Positions 1 through 9,516 of a stretch of 64,000 bases of DNA are shown here, one piece after another. The stretch comes from Trichomonas tenax. Lineage: Eukaryota; Parabasalia; Trichomonadida; Trichomonadidae. The DNA lies in NCBI GenBank assembly GCA_023091735.1, contig JALKBU010000001.1, forward strand, positions 148,587-212,586, written 5' to 3'. Position 1 is the stretch's first letter. Each line of letters opens with the position of its first letter. The notes under the pieces were generated by a model. It was not told where the DNA came from, made no database searches, and was given only the letters and a program-made list of their open reading frames with translations. A program made the translations under genes and the position numbers.

Positions 1-1221
1 CTGTTTGAAAGCCATAGTAATTTCCATTTGCTACCTTCATCTCAGTTTCAGAAATATTACTTTTTACGCCATTGCCAGTACTTCCCCAACACACATGATT
101 CATTTCTCCCAATTTTGGTAAGTTATCCACAGTAATTTTGAAGCTACCACCCTGGATACCATAATGAGGAGCACTATCATGAGAAACACAGAATAGGAAT
201 CTATCCTCTGCCACTCACCAAATCCGAACATTTCCTTAGGATTAGTTCCAGGAGCTTGGGATATATAGATAGACCCAACAGGATAACATTTTTCAAGCGT
301 GCCATTTACTTCTCTAAGTAAATTATTCGATAGTTGCTGTAATGTATCATATATTTCTCTTTTCATCCTATCCATTTCAGTAGTGAAATCCACAGTATTT
401 ACTTTATCATCGAGCTTATTATATACATCCGTGAATTTGTTTGTAGTCGCTTCATATGTCTTGAATGCCTCAGCTGCATCCTGTTTTTGTTCCATTTGTT
501 TCTTCAGTTCTGCTACATCAGTAGCGATGGGAGTAAAGTCAGCAACAGAGAGCTTATCATTAATTCTTGTATTAGCTTGTGTAATATCTAAACTCATACG
601 CTCAAATTCTTTATTTATTAAAGCCGTATTGCTATTAATTTTGGCATTTATTGCCACAGGGTCAAATTGTGCCACTGCTTCCATTTGCTTCTTTAAATTA
701 TTAACATCCAACGCCACAGGAGTAAAGTCTGCAATAGCTAGTTTGGTATTAATTCTCTCATTCGCTTGAGTCAATTTGTTAGTAAGTAGCTCATATCCAT
801 TAAATAACTCATTGTGATCCTTTTGTCTCTTAGCTTCAATGTCTGCTAAATCATGTTCCCTTTGTTTCGATAATTCATCAATCCTCAATTCATTCATTAT
901 ACTTCTTTTATTAATAGTATTTACCACAGAGAACAAATCAGTCTTGGGGTCAGTTTCAGGAGCATCACTGTCTAATGTATGTCTAACATATATGGTGTCA
1001 GCAATGAGTTCTTTAGTTGTTATACTTTCCTGATTCTCCTTATGCTCGTCATCGTCCAATCTCTTAGCAGTAGCAGCCATTTGCGTCTCTAATGTTGATA
1101 ATCTATTCCTAGTATCTTGCGGAAACTCTGAAATACCCATTTGATATTGTAATTCTGCTACAATATTCGTGATTATGTTTCCAACTGCCCGACGGTTATT
1201 CCAAAGTATTTTTGATTCCAT
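1..1221 (-). pseudogene. Phage tail-collar/fibre-like protein of the Maverick element, frameshifted and cut by the window edge
   Basis: The ATG is inside the terminal repeat. About 300 residues are heptad-like and internally repeated (ADFTPVALDVNNLKKQMEA and ADFTPIATDVAELKKQMEQ), as in a trimeric fibre shaft. After that comes YPVGSIYIS...NPKEMFGFGEWQRI, which matches the tail-collar/short-fibre tip found in many phages and some large DNA viruses (family knowledge). Near position 215 the frame shifts; a second frame then reads on with typical tip motifs (DRFLFCVSHDSA, GGSFKITVDNLPKLGEMNHV) to base 1. The 373-codon frame ends at 100 in non-homologous sequence. A single-base indel is the simplest explanation. 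The role would be particle attachment, which is inference. Confidence 0.6.
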
Positions 1222-1478
1222 AATTATCCATGATTCCTAATTCCAATATCGAAGTTGATTCCAAATTTTGAGAGCATTATTCGCATATCCAAATATTCGG
1301 CAATTCCAAATAATTCGGGTATTCCATTATTGTCACTTTTCGACCTATTTTTGACATATGGAATAACAGTCATTATTCCAAATTGGCGGTTATTCCAAAA
1401 TAGGGTTTGATTCCAAATTCACTTTATTCGCATAAAGTCACCTTTATTCCAATAATGTTTTTTATTCCATCAAACTCC
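1179..1478. repeat. Maverick terminal inverted repeat, copy 1
   Basis: 300 bp, nearly identical to 5926-6225. It carries the first ~15 codons of the fibre gene at its inner edge and a TGTCACTTTTC initiator-like word at about 1334. The outer end reads ATTCCATCAAACTCC. Confidence 0.75.
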
Positions 1479-2531
1479 ATTCTATCAACCACTTTTATTG
1501 TCATTTTTTCATTGTCGCAAAAAGTCTGATTTTCTATCGAATCGGCCTGTTCATATTCACCGCGAAGGATACCCTATATGGGATGAGTTCTACAAGCCAA
1601 GACTTATCACTGAAAATCGAACAATTGCAGACAAAGGATCAAATTTTGTCTCAAATGTCATATTTAGCAAATTAGGAGCACAGAGTGTTATTAGAATATC
1701 CTTAAATGGAAGTTTGCTCGTTTGCGATTGTTTTTTCATCGAATCTCAAATGATATCAGGAGATGGAGGTTCAATTTATTTTGAAGGTGTGGGATGCGTT
1801 CAGAAACGTGTATATAGCGTGAGGGCAAAAATTGATGATAAAAAAGCATTGGGAGCTCATTCTCGTGTCACCGTTTCCCCGGCTCCGTATAATCCTAATA
1901 TCATCACACAATCGTAAATATCTGCATGCTCTGGATATTCCACATGTAACTACTTTATCAATGGGCTAATTTGGCAATCATATCTCAACAATTCAGCTCA
2001 TAATTGTTTTCGTAATTGTGCTTGTGTTTTATATGAACCTTCTAATGCATCACATACAAATTTTAGCACTTTTTGGAATAACACATCTGAAGAAAGATCT
2101 CTATATCATGATCACAATACTCACTACCTGAAGCAATGTGTGGTAATGATGAATAAATATACCTCAACAGGTGATATAGGTCATGGAATAATTCTTATTC
2201 AACGTGGCACTCTTAATGTTGATAAATGCATTATCATTAACAATACATCACCCGTATTATTTGCAACAAAGTATGATTCAACAATGTTTGTTCCTGATTG
2301 CTATATCAAAGATAATACATGACTAGTTTGACATCAGGTGCAGTTTCTTATTCAACAACAATATCTTTATCTCTTAATTTTTCATACTACACTACAGATT
2401 ATAAACCAGATATCTCTCGTAATACTCCAGCTATAGTTGCTGATTTTAATGAAGAAGTTAAATGCTCTTATTGCGAAGAACCTGCTATCAAAATGAATAA
2501 TATTATTCTCTTATATGAATTTGTCACTTAA
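1479..2531 (+). pseudogene. Surface-protein family (repetitive beta-helix type) pseudogene, 5' end cut by the Maverick
   Basis: The reading frame is open from the repeat boundary with no ATG. It reads through motifs of a large trichomonad family (RPVHIHREGYPIWDEF, SNFVSNVIFSKLGAQSVIRI, GGSIYFEGVGCVQ), then ISACSGYSTCNYFINGLIWQ and further Cys/Asn-rich repeats. A TAA at 1915-1917 is in frame, and the same frame then continues to 2322. There the frame changes and runs on to a stop at 2531. One nonsense codon, one frameshift and a missing 5' part make it a pseudogene. The family assignment rests on pattern recognition; function of intact members is unknown to me, probably cell surface. Confidence 0.55.
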
Positions 2532-2575
2532 TACCTTTATTTCTATAACATACAGCAAGCATAAACAAAAGCACA

Positions 2576-3547
2576 TTATTTAAGTAACAGCTTGATTTGC
2601 GTAGGATCGCCATCATTGATAGCATATGATATCTCGTACAGCAGCGGCCTCGTTTTTTCACAAATAAAGTGTGTTTTAATTGATCCATGAATCTTGTCAC
2701 CCTGCACAACGCTTACTTCCTTGTGAAGAGGGAACTCGAGCTGATAAAAACTTGTATTGGATGACTTTGGTGATGTGGAAAACACAATTGTTTCATTCGA
2801 CTTTGGAAAATAAAGATCGAACCATGAAACAAAACCATCAAACACATCATCTTTAGAAACTTCAAAGTCGAATTCACCAGAAACATCCGAGTTTCCGTCA
2901 GTTTGTGATGGTTCTATAGATTTATAAATTAATGGTGTGGAAATCATTTTTGCTTCATGAAGCAGTATAGTTTGCACACAGCTGTTACTGAGTTCCTTTG
3001 CAGATTTATAGTTATATCCATAAACATCGCTGTCCCAATAAGATTTAAAAGATATTTTTTGTTTTGATTTGGGAACGAATGTAAAGTCGATTTTCGATGG
3101 TATCGTTATTCCATTTTCAGCGAGAAATAGTGTCTTTGCACGTAAAAATATCGGATAAAGTGATTCTAATAACGCTCCTAAACCAAAACAGAACGTAAAA
3201 ATGATATCTACTTTCTCAGAAAGCTGTATTTCGGCGATTTTGTTTGTTAAAATGGTGATTTTGTCTTGCAAATTATTATCAATTACCGTTTGTTTGGAAT
3301 AAACGCTTAATGTCGATGGTTCCCATGCATACACATGCTTGGCACCAGACTTAGCTGCCATCATTGAGAAAATTCCTGTTCCGGAGCCAATTTCCAAAAC
3401 AATTTTGTCTTTAAACAGCGAATTGTCTTTAATTACATCGACATACTGTTGAAACACTAATTTATCATTAAAAAGTTGCTCGTAATACGATATGTGGCCT
3501 CTTAAATCGTTATAAAAATCAGCTGATGTCGCAACATCGCCTTCCAT
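2576..3547 (-). CDS. PRMT-type protein arginine methyltransferase homologue with degenerate active site
   Basis: 323 aa, close to the PRMT1 core length. Motif I is clear (VLEIGSGTGIFSMMAAKSGA, ~49-68) and binds S-adenosylmethionine in the family, and the beta-barrel half follows (FSTSPKSSNTSFYQLEFPL near the C-terminus). The double-E loop, normally SEWMGY...YESM, reads TFCFGLGALLESL: the first Glu is Phe and only the second remains. The THW loop is TSF, so the His is gone. The fold looks intact but arginine methylation is doubtful; it may be a regulatory pseudoenzyme or act on another substrate. The leader is short, with TTCATTTTTTTATA just before the ATG. Confidence 0.8.
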   Translation of the reverse strand: MEGDVATSADFYNDLRGHISYYEQLFNDKLVFQQYVDVIKDNSLFKDKIVLEIGSGTGIFSMMAAKSGAKHVYAWEPSTLSVYSKQTVIDNNLQDKITILTNKIAEIQLSEKVDIIFTFCFGLGALLESLYPIFLRAKTLFLAENGITIPSKIDFTFVPKSKQKISFKSYWDSDVYGYNYKSAKELSNSCVQTILLHEAKMISTPLIYKSIEPSQTDGNSDVSGEFDFEVSKDDVFDGFVSWFDLYFPKSNETIVFSTSPKSSNTSFYQLEFPLHKEVSVVQGDKIHGSIKTHFICEKTRPLLYEISYAINDGDPTQIKLLLK

Positions 3548-3636
3548 TATAAAAAAATGAAGTTAGAATATAAATCTATATCTTTATATTATTATAGTTC
3601 CTCTCAAACATCATTAATAATCAATCTAAAACTTGA

Positions 3637-5040
3637 TCATTTGAAATCAACTGCATCAGCATGATAATGTTCTGGGAATGTATCTTCAAGGTTCAGCATT
3701 AAAACTTCAAGATCACTTTTTGTATCTTTATCTTTAATATCAGAATACATTGATTCTATTGTATCGAAAAGATCTCCTTCCAAATAAGACGTCAAAACTT
3801 TCTCCATCAATCTTGGAATCGTTGATACTAGCATTGTTATATTCGTTAATGCGATGATACAGCTTCTTAGGAATGACCCGGATTTGAAATCAAGGAAATC
3901 TATCAATGTCTGAATAATTCCTAAATTCAATATTTTTTCGAACCAATCATAGTTTTGATGCTTCAAGATCTTCGTAACAACTTGCAATGCTTTTTCTTTA
4001 ACAATAAATATTCCTGTTTCAATCATAGTGACGATTGTTTGTATGATTCCAGAGTCAAGAAGATATCTAACAAAAGATAGATAGTGTCCGCAAAGATCAC
4101 TACAGAAGTCGAGGAAATCTAATTGCGATTCAAGAGGTTTGTTGTCAAGTACTTCAACCATCATTGATAAGTCCCATTTTTCAAATAACCTTGGATCACC
4201 AAGAGCTGTAAATGTATGAATGACTGTAAAAATTAGTCGATCAGCAGAATAATGGCCCTGCTGGAAAGTTTGGAATAAAACTTCTAAAGGGAAATCTTCA
4301 ACCATACGTCTTGCCGAAGCTTCAGATCCAATAGCGCATATGAATGCTGCATAAACCATGTCAGGTGTTAGCACAGGATTATTCTTTGAAAAGCCGATGA
4401 CAAATTCTGTAAAATGAAGCAGTATATTTGGTATATCTTGAAAAGATTCTTTCGTTACCAATGGGAAAATTTCCAGAAAAACATTCGTCATTAACTTTAC
4501 AGCCAACATGAAAGAGTCTTGATCAAGTTCACCGTTAAATAACAAGCTTGCATATTTTTCGAATATTTTTGAATAATAAAAACTCAAGCAAACGGGCTGA
4601 TTCTTGATGCAGATCATAGAATAGTATTTTAGTACTAAACTTATATCTTTGATTAATGGTAAAACGTTATTTTCGATAATTTCAATTGATTCTGGTGAAC
4701 ATAATGGAGAAATGTCAAGATCGCGGAAAGTAGTTAGCGCAGTTAGAAGTTCGAGTATTGGTCTGTATGATTTTATGAAAGAAGGATTTGATAAAACTTC
4801 AATGAAAAAACTGATGAGGTTTTTGCTCATAAACATGTCCAATGGCAATATCTTCGTATTGTTGAAAAGATCAATGAATGCATTTAAGACATTGTTGAAA
4901 TTTTCTGTCTCAGATTTCATATAAACTTCAAAGAGATCATTTATTATGTAATCGAATGGATTATCCTCTTTTATTTCCTGTTTCATCTCTACCTTTGATT
5001 CACCACTCTGCTTCTGTCGATCAGATTCTTTATAATCCAT
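3637..5040 (-). CDS. Armadillo/HEAT-type repeat protein
   Basis: 467 aa. After a charged N-terminus (~1-30, KQSGESKVEMKQEIKED) the protein is almost entirely amphipathic helices in pairs, including ARM-like signatures such as LDSGIIQTIVTMIETGIFIVK and ILNLGIIQTLIDFLDF (~320-400). It should form a helical solenoid that binds partners; no catalytic motif is visible. It resembles the 463-aa protein at 53674-55065 in length, low-complexity N-terminus and repeat style, so the two are probably paralogues of a trichomonad family. No better-known orthologue is recognised. A good initiator lies 20-31 bases upstream. Confidence 0.75.
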   Translation of the reverse strand: MDYKESDRQKQSGESKVEMKQEIKEDNPFDYIINDLFEVYMKSETENFNNVLNAFIDLFNNTKILPLDMFMSKNLISFFIEVLSNPSFIKSYRPILELLTALTTFRDLDISPLCSPESIEIIENNVLPLIKDISLVLKYYSMICIKNQPVCLSFYYSKIFEKYASLLFNGELDQDSFMLAVKLMTNVFLEIFPLVTKESFQDIPNILLHFTEFVIGFSKNNPVLTPDMVYAAFICAIGSEASARRMVEDFPLEVLFQTFQQGHYSADRLIFTVIHTFTALGDPRLFEKWDLSMMVEVLDNKPLESQLDFLDFCSDLCGHYLSFVRYLLDSGIIQTIVTMIETGIFIVKEKALQVVTKILKHQNYDWFEKILNLGIIQTLIDFLDFKSGSFLRSCIIALTNITMLVSTIPRLMEKVLTSYLEGDLFDTIESMYSDIKDKDTKSDLEVLMLNLEDTFPEHYHADAVDFK

Positions 5041-5059
5041 TTAAAATCTCTTTAGACAT

Positions 5060-5071
5060 CATGAAAAGTGA
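5060..5071 (-). promoter_or_regulatory. Initiator (Inr) of the ARM-type gene
   Basis: The minus strand reads TCACTTTTCATG, matching the published trichomonad initiator consensus TCAYTWYTCATTA at the transcription start, ~20-30 bases before the ATG at 5040. Confidence 0.6.
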
Positions 5072-5191
5072 CAAAATTTCCAAAATTAAAAACACAAAAT
5101 AATCAGTGATATATTCACTACATAATACAGAAGTTCTATTTATCATATTTTTAGACTTGAGAAGTAATTATTATCATTTAATCGAGTTATT

Positions 5192-6225
5192 GGAGTTTAA
5201 TGGAATAAAAAATATTATTGGAATAAAGGTGACTTTATGCGAATAAAGTGAATTTGGAATCAAACCCTATTTTGGAATAACCGCCAATTTGGAATAATGA
5301 CTGTTATTCCATATGTAAAAAATATGTTGAAAAGTGACAATAATGGAATACCCGAATTATTTGGAATCAAAATGAATTCGGAATTGGAATCAAAAGTGGA
5401 ATAATGGAATTAGGAATCGACCTCAAGTTCTCTGTTATATAGCAACTTATTATGAAGTTGTTAGCTGACATCGAGTTTGTTTATATGTCAGTTATTCTTT
5501 CACTTGATTCCACTTTTTTGTTGAATAGAGAATACATTGATGCGTGCTGTGATATATGCAAGACGACAGCCAATGAATTCTATCGAGTGAAAATGTGGTT
5601 TTGCTTTAAAATGAAAAGATATCAGAATAAATCACTTCTAACTTTTCGATTTTTTAATTATTGTTATTGCATATGCTTTATATTTGAAGTGCCCATCGAT
5701 TTTGAAGATCCGGAGATTCCAAATATTTAGTATGCGATTAAATATCTGAAATAGATTAAGAAAAATTGCTTCGCCTCATAGCTCAATTGTCAAAACACTC
5801 CAAGCTTTAATGAAGAGGTTTGCTGGTTTGACTCGCAGTATTCCTTCCTTTTTCCTTTTTATCACAAAATATGGATGATAATGCTATCTCAATTTGAATT
5901 GGAATTGAGGATAAAGTGTTTATTATTCCAACTGCCCGACGGTTATTCCAAAGTTTTTTTGATTCCATTATTATCCATGATTCCTAATTCCAATATCGAA
6001 GTTGATTCCAAATTTTGAGAACATTATTCGCATATCCAAATATTCGGCAATTCCAAATAATTCGGGTATTCCATTATTGTCACTTTTCAACATATTTTTG
6101 GCATTTGGAATAACCGTCATTATTCCATATTGGCGGTTATTCCAAAATAGGGTTTGATTCCAAATTCACTTTATTCGCATAAAATCACCTTTATTCCAAT
6201 AATATTTTTTATTCCATCAAACCCC
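5192..6225. mobile_element. Non-autonomous Maverick derivative (MITE-like), ~1.03 kb
   Basis: The left end 5192-5420 is the inverted counterpart of the right end 5926-6225. Left outer end is GGAGTTTAATGGAATAAAAA and the right one, read inward, is GGGGTTTGATGGAATAAAAA. The right repeat is ~300 bp and near-identical to the big element's repeat at 1179-1478. The left copy follows it for ~175 bp and then diverges. The centre (5421-5925) has no credible gene; a 92-codon frame at 5452-5730 looks fortuitous. No clear target duplication is visible. It is best read as an internally deleted element moved by Maverick enzymes. Confidence 0.8.
5926..6225. repeat. Maverick terminal inverted repeat, copy 3, with fibre-gene 5' codons
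   Basis: On the minus strand it still encodes the start MESKKLWNNRRAVG, against MESKILWNNRRAVG in the long element. After that, homology to the fibre gene stops. Confidence 0.75.
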
Positions 6226-6561
6226 ATTAAGGCATAGCAATATGTTGTTAATGAAAGCGCAAAGTTCACTAATTTTAAATTTTCATTGGGAAAAGCTATA
6301 AATTGATTTTATTAAATTGATTCAAATATATCCATCATACGCATTGATTATTGCAATAGAACTCATTGCATTTCATCTCAATATGTGAATGTGTGATTGT
6401 GTACAAAACTACACACATAAATCATCTTTTATATTCAATGCAATTTTTATATTAAAAATGATTAAAATTTCTTTGTATCTGTATCATGCAATGCTGATTT
6501 TGGTAAAGACATATATTACAATAACACGCAAGACAACATTTTTATAACAAAAAGTCAATAT
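6226..6561. other. Spacer, nothing recognised
   Basis: AT-rich sequence between the MITE-like element and the PROPPIN gene. I see no gene, tRNA or strong repeat. Confidence 0.6.
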
Positions 6562-7476
6562 TCAAGGATAAATAATAAATGCTTCCTTGTATAATTCAGG
6601 TACTTTAATAGAGTCAATGTCGACTTTATAAACACGTCCATTTTGAGCAACAATATATAGAAAATCTGTATTAAGATCAAAAGTTGCATAAGCAGGTATA
6701 TCGTTAATATTAAACTTAGTAACGGGTTCAACATTGCGATCTTGATGTAAATCAATGATATACACATTTCCAGCCTTTGTTGTCAGAACAATATATTTTT
6801 CTGATGAGTTAAATGTAAATGAAATGATGACTTGTTCAGCCACATTGATACTGAAATCCATAGAAAGCTTCATAGAAGGAAACTCATAAACTTTGAATGA
6901 ACATCCATGATCTCCAACGCAAGCAATCAATCTTCCTGATGGACTTGATTGTATATATGACATGTCATTCTTGAAAACATGTGTATTGTGTATTGCTTCA
7001 CTTGTGGAATAATCAGCCAATTGAATGACGCCTTTCGTACCTTCTAAGAATAGAATATAATCGTGCATAGAACTTACTGGACAATCAAATGCTTTACTGC
7101 TTGAGAAAACCGTTTCAAAAGTTGCTTTTTCTGTAAAATTCGATAAATAGAAGACGTATATCTTTTGGTGAGTTGAAACAATCACCTCTTTCCTCGTTAA
7201 ATGCATGTGGACAATTGTATCTGGCAAGTCAAGCGATGTTAAAAGATTCCCATTTTTATTTTCATAAACATATAATGTTTTCTTTTTGGAGTCATTCATG
7301 AGGCACGATATTATGTTGCTCTTAGGAATAGACGTCAAAAATGAGACATTTGGAATATTAATTGTGTTTATTTTTCGAGATCGCAGCAGATCGTAAAAGA
7401 TAATGTTATTGGATGTCACTATGTAAGCTTCCATCGTTGGAAGAATGTGCACATAGTGAATAAATTGTGTTGACAT
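6562..7476 (-). CDS. PROPPIN-family (Atg18/WIPI-like) beta-propeller lacking the FRRG motif
   Basis: 304 aa. The order of blades follows PROPPINs: an early strand with LRSRKINTINIPNVSFL, then KTLYVYENKNGNLLTSLDLPDTIVHMHLTRKEVIVSTHQKIYVFYLSNF, then YIQSSPSGRLIACVGDHGCSFKVYEFPSMKLSMDFSIN (~185-225). In the family the last place carries (F/L)RRG, which binds PI3P/PI(3,5)P2 for autophagy and endosomes; here it reads DFSI. Phosphoinositide binding is therefore doubtful. A generic WD40 protein is the alternative. One TTTACATGACA element (7502-7512) lies just upstream. Confidence 0.6.
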   Translation of the reverse strand: MSTQFIHYVHILPTMEAYIVTSNNIIFYDLLRSRKINTINIPNVSFLTSIPKSNIISCLMNDSKKKTLYVYENKNGNLLTSLDLPDTIVHMHLTRKEVIVSTHQKIYVFYLSNFTEKATFETVFSSSKAFDCPVSSMHDYILFLEGTKGVIQLADYSTSEAIHNTHVFKNDMSYIQSSPSGRLIACVGDHGCSFKVYEFPSMKLSMDFSINVAEQVIISFTFNSSEKYIVLTTKAGNVYIIDLHQDRNVEPVTKFNINDIPAYATFDLNTDFLYIVAQNGRVYKVDIDSIKVPELYKEAFIIYP

Positions 7477-8079
7477 TATGAAATTTGTTATTTTCTGACA
7501 CTTTACATGACAAAAATCAACATGTTAATCAGAAGCAAAAGGATTTAATAGTTTAATATGAACGACACAGTCAATAAAATCAATTTTACAAATGCTAGCC
7601 TGAATATCAATTCGATTTTGTTGTAGAATGATTTTATATTAAAACAAGTTGGGATGCAGAAAACCTTTAATTTGGAAAGCCATATTGATATGATATATTA
7701 CATGGGTTCTGGTAATGCTAAATCTATGAGAAACCATGATAATAACAAGACTGTGGTAAATCTCAATTGATAAAATCATTATAGATTTGCATTTTGGTAT
7801 TAGAATGAGTTTAGAATGGTATTAAACCAATTTGAAATCTTTTCAGGGACCAGAGCATTTGATATGATATATCTTAAGGCTCTGCTTGCACACATATTAA
7901 TGCATTTTCACTTTTAATATGATTAAATGAATTCTTGTATCTCAAAGCTTCGCAAACACTAATAGAGCAATCATGGATATATTGTTATGCTTCATAATAA
8001 CATTTCATTTGCAAAATGTTTTTTTTTTTTTTTGAATGATTATGTGAAAAGTGGCAAAATACTATTACAAGAGCATCAA
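7477..8079. other. Spacer, possibly with decayed coding sequence
   Basis: AT-rich. Short open stretches on the plus strand around 7560-7770 lack continuity and are not identifiable. A 16-T run sits near 8018-8034. Confidence 0.4.
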
Positions 8080-8081
8080 AA

Positions 8082-8154
8082 CGAATTTTTCTATAATGGT
8101 CAGTATGGAAGATTGTCTATCTTATGATCTGGGTTCGATTCCCGGTGACCGAGA
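8082..8154 (+). pseudogene. tRNA-Asp(GUC)-like gene with a destroyed 5' acceptor strand
   Basis: The 3' part is excellent: anticodon loop TTGTCTA (GUC at 8115-8117) on an AAGA/TCTT stem, variable TGAT, T-arm CTGGG-TTCGATT-CCCGG (8129-8145), acceptor strand GACCGAG (8147-8153) and a T6-7 terminator. The D-loop AATGGTCAG is also Asp-like. The 5' acceptor strand should be CTCGGTC, but the bases there are about CGAATTT, which do not pair. It is therefore a 5'-damaged tRNA copy or a tRNA-derived repeat, with A- and B-box promoters still readable. Confidence 0.6.
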
Positions 8155-8499
8155 TTTTTTTATTATTGTCAAAAATTGATATATCTTCACAGAAGACTGA
8201 TTATCAATACATCAAACATGTGAATAGTGCATATCATCGTTGTTGAAATAGCAGTTAAAATCAAAAACGCTCAAATTCGTGTATTATATACTGTATTTAT
8301 TCAAAACTATACGACAAAATTACAGTAAATCATCACTAATCCAATGTTTGATATTCTTTGGCCGCTGAATACAAAGGGAAAATTTCAATGGACACAAATT
8401 TTTCAAAAAAAAAATCAAAAATTTTTAAAAATTGAAAATTGAAATTTTCCAAAAAAATCATTATTTTAAAAACAGAATGGATCATTCTGGATTCGGAAG

Positions 8500-9516
8500 A
8501 TGCAGAGCATACAAAGTAACTTTGCTGTCATGCGATCTTTCAATGAGAAAATGTCGATCAAATATATCGGTGAAGAAATAGAACCATTTTCACATGATAT
8601 TCTGGACCTGATTGTTGATATTATCATTAGTCCATCATCGACGGAAGAACTCAATAAAGCACTCAGGGTGATGTCAAACATTGCCATGAACATCCAATAT
8701 TCGATGGAACCATTTACAATCAAGCTTTTGAATGAATTAGTTCATTTATTTGAAACCATTGGAATCGAACAAAGAAATATTATCTTTGCAATAGCATTCT
8801 TATCATCTATAACTCTTAAATGCCAGGACGATATTGAGCGCGTCATCATTAAGTTCTTCGATCTCATCTCAAATAATATGAATCATTTCGCGCAAGAAAT
8901 CACATCAGATTTCATTGATGGCATTTCCTTGATGATTTCTATTTCGTTTTTGATGTCAAATGTTCAGAAAGAGAAGATATATCACATGGATGTTGATGCA
9001 ATTGACATCCTCATTGAATCAACTAATTTCGATGTAATCATATCAACATTAAATTTGATCAAAGTAATATCGGATATAGATATTTGAGATCGCTTCTTCG
9101 TATCAAAATACAAAAGCATGATATCGAACATCGATGAACAGATTGAGTGAAAGCATGACAGGAAGATCGTTAGGGAGAAAGTCAAGGATGTTATCAACCA
9201 CTTAAATGGGTGCAAGGAAGAAGAAATGCTGACTCTAAATGATTCAAATATTTATATCAAAGGCACCAAAAGCATTATGTTTGTCGACGCAATCAGAAAA
9301 ATATCAAATCACAATTTTGCATCAACAATGACTGAAAATCAATTTATCCACGAATTTGTTGGATTCAATCTCAATAACGAATGCACCGACAAAGATACAA
9401 AGAAACTCAGCAAATATCATCTATCCGCTAATAGGGCGAATACAAAGAGAGATCATGATCAGAGCATCAACGAAGCCCGTTGGAAGAAACAAATTTGTTT
9501 CGATTTGCAAGGATAA
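8500..9516 (+). pseudogene. Interferon-related developmental regulator (IFRD)-like pseudogene
   Basis: One frame runs from the ATG at 8500 to 9516 with in-frame TGA at 9085-9087 and 9148-9150. The first ~190 codons give helical repeats (IFAIAFLSSITLKCQDDIE). Between the stops come DRFFVSKYKSMISNIDEQIE, and after them VREKVKDVINHLNGCKEEEM, SNIYIKGTKSIMFVDAIRKI and STMTENQFIHEFVGF. This fits the IFRD C-terminal pattern (SK..R, then a strand, W/F..A.R..., then T/Q.NE.L.D.F). Both breaks are TGA. Trichomonads use the standard code, so the simplest view is a recent pseudogene. Confidence 0.55.

Larger units (their letters stand above)
1..1478. mobile_element. Right end of a Maverick/Polinton-like DNA transposon
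   Basis: The stretch ends in a ~300-bp repeat (1179-1478) full of TTCCAAT/GGAATAA words. Near-identical copies lie at 5926-6225 (same orientation) and, partly, at 5192-5420 (inverted), so it behaves as a terminal inverted repeat. Inside it, reading left, is a virion-fibre-like gene on the minus strand. Mavericks are known to be abundant in trichomonads and carry long terminal inverted repeats plus virus-like genes; the polymerase, integrase and capsid genes that would prove the class would lie left of the window. The class is therefore inferred. The outer end appears to be near 1478, next to a surface-protein reading frame that begins abruptly there. Confidence 0.65.

Noticed and set aside
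5452..5730. 92-codon frame within the MITE-like element
   Set aside because: No family pattern, low complexity, and inside a non-autonomous repeat.
5771..5850. tRNA-like text (CATAGCTCAATTG, then GGTTTGACTC) inside the MITE-like element
   Set aside because: The acceptor strands do not pair, the anticodon stem has a mismatch with an eight-base loop, and the T-arm cannot form a 7-base loop.
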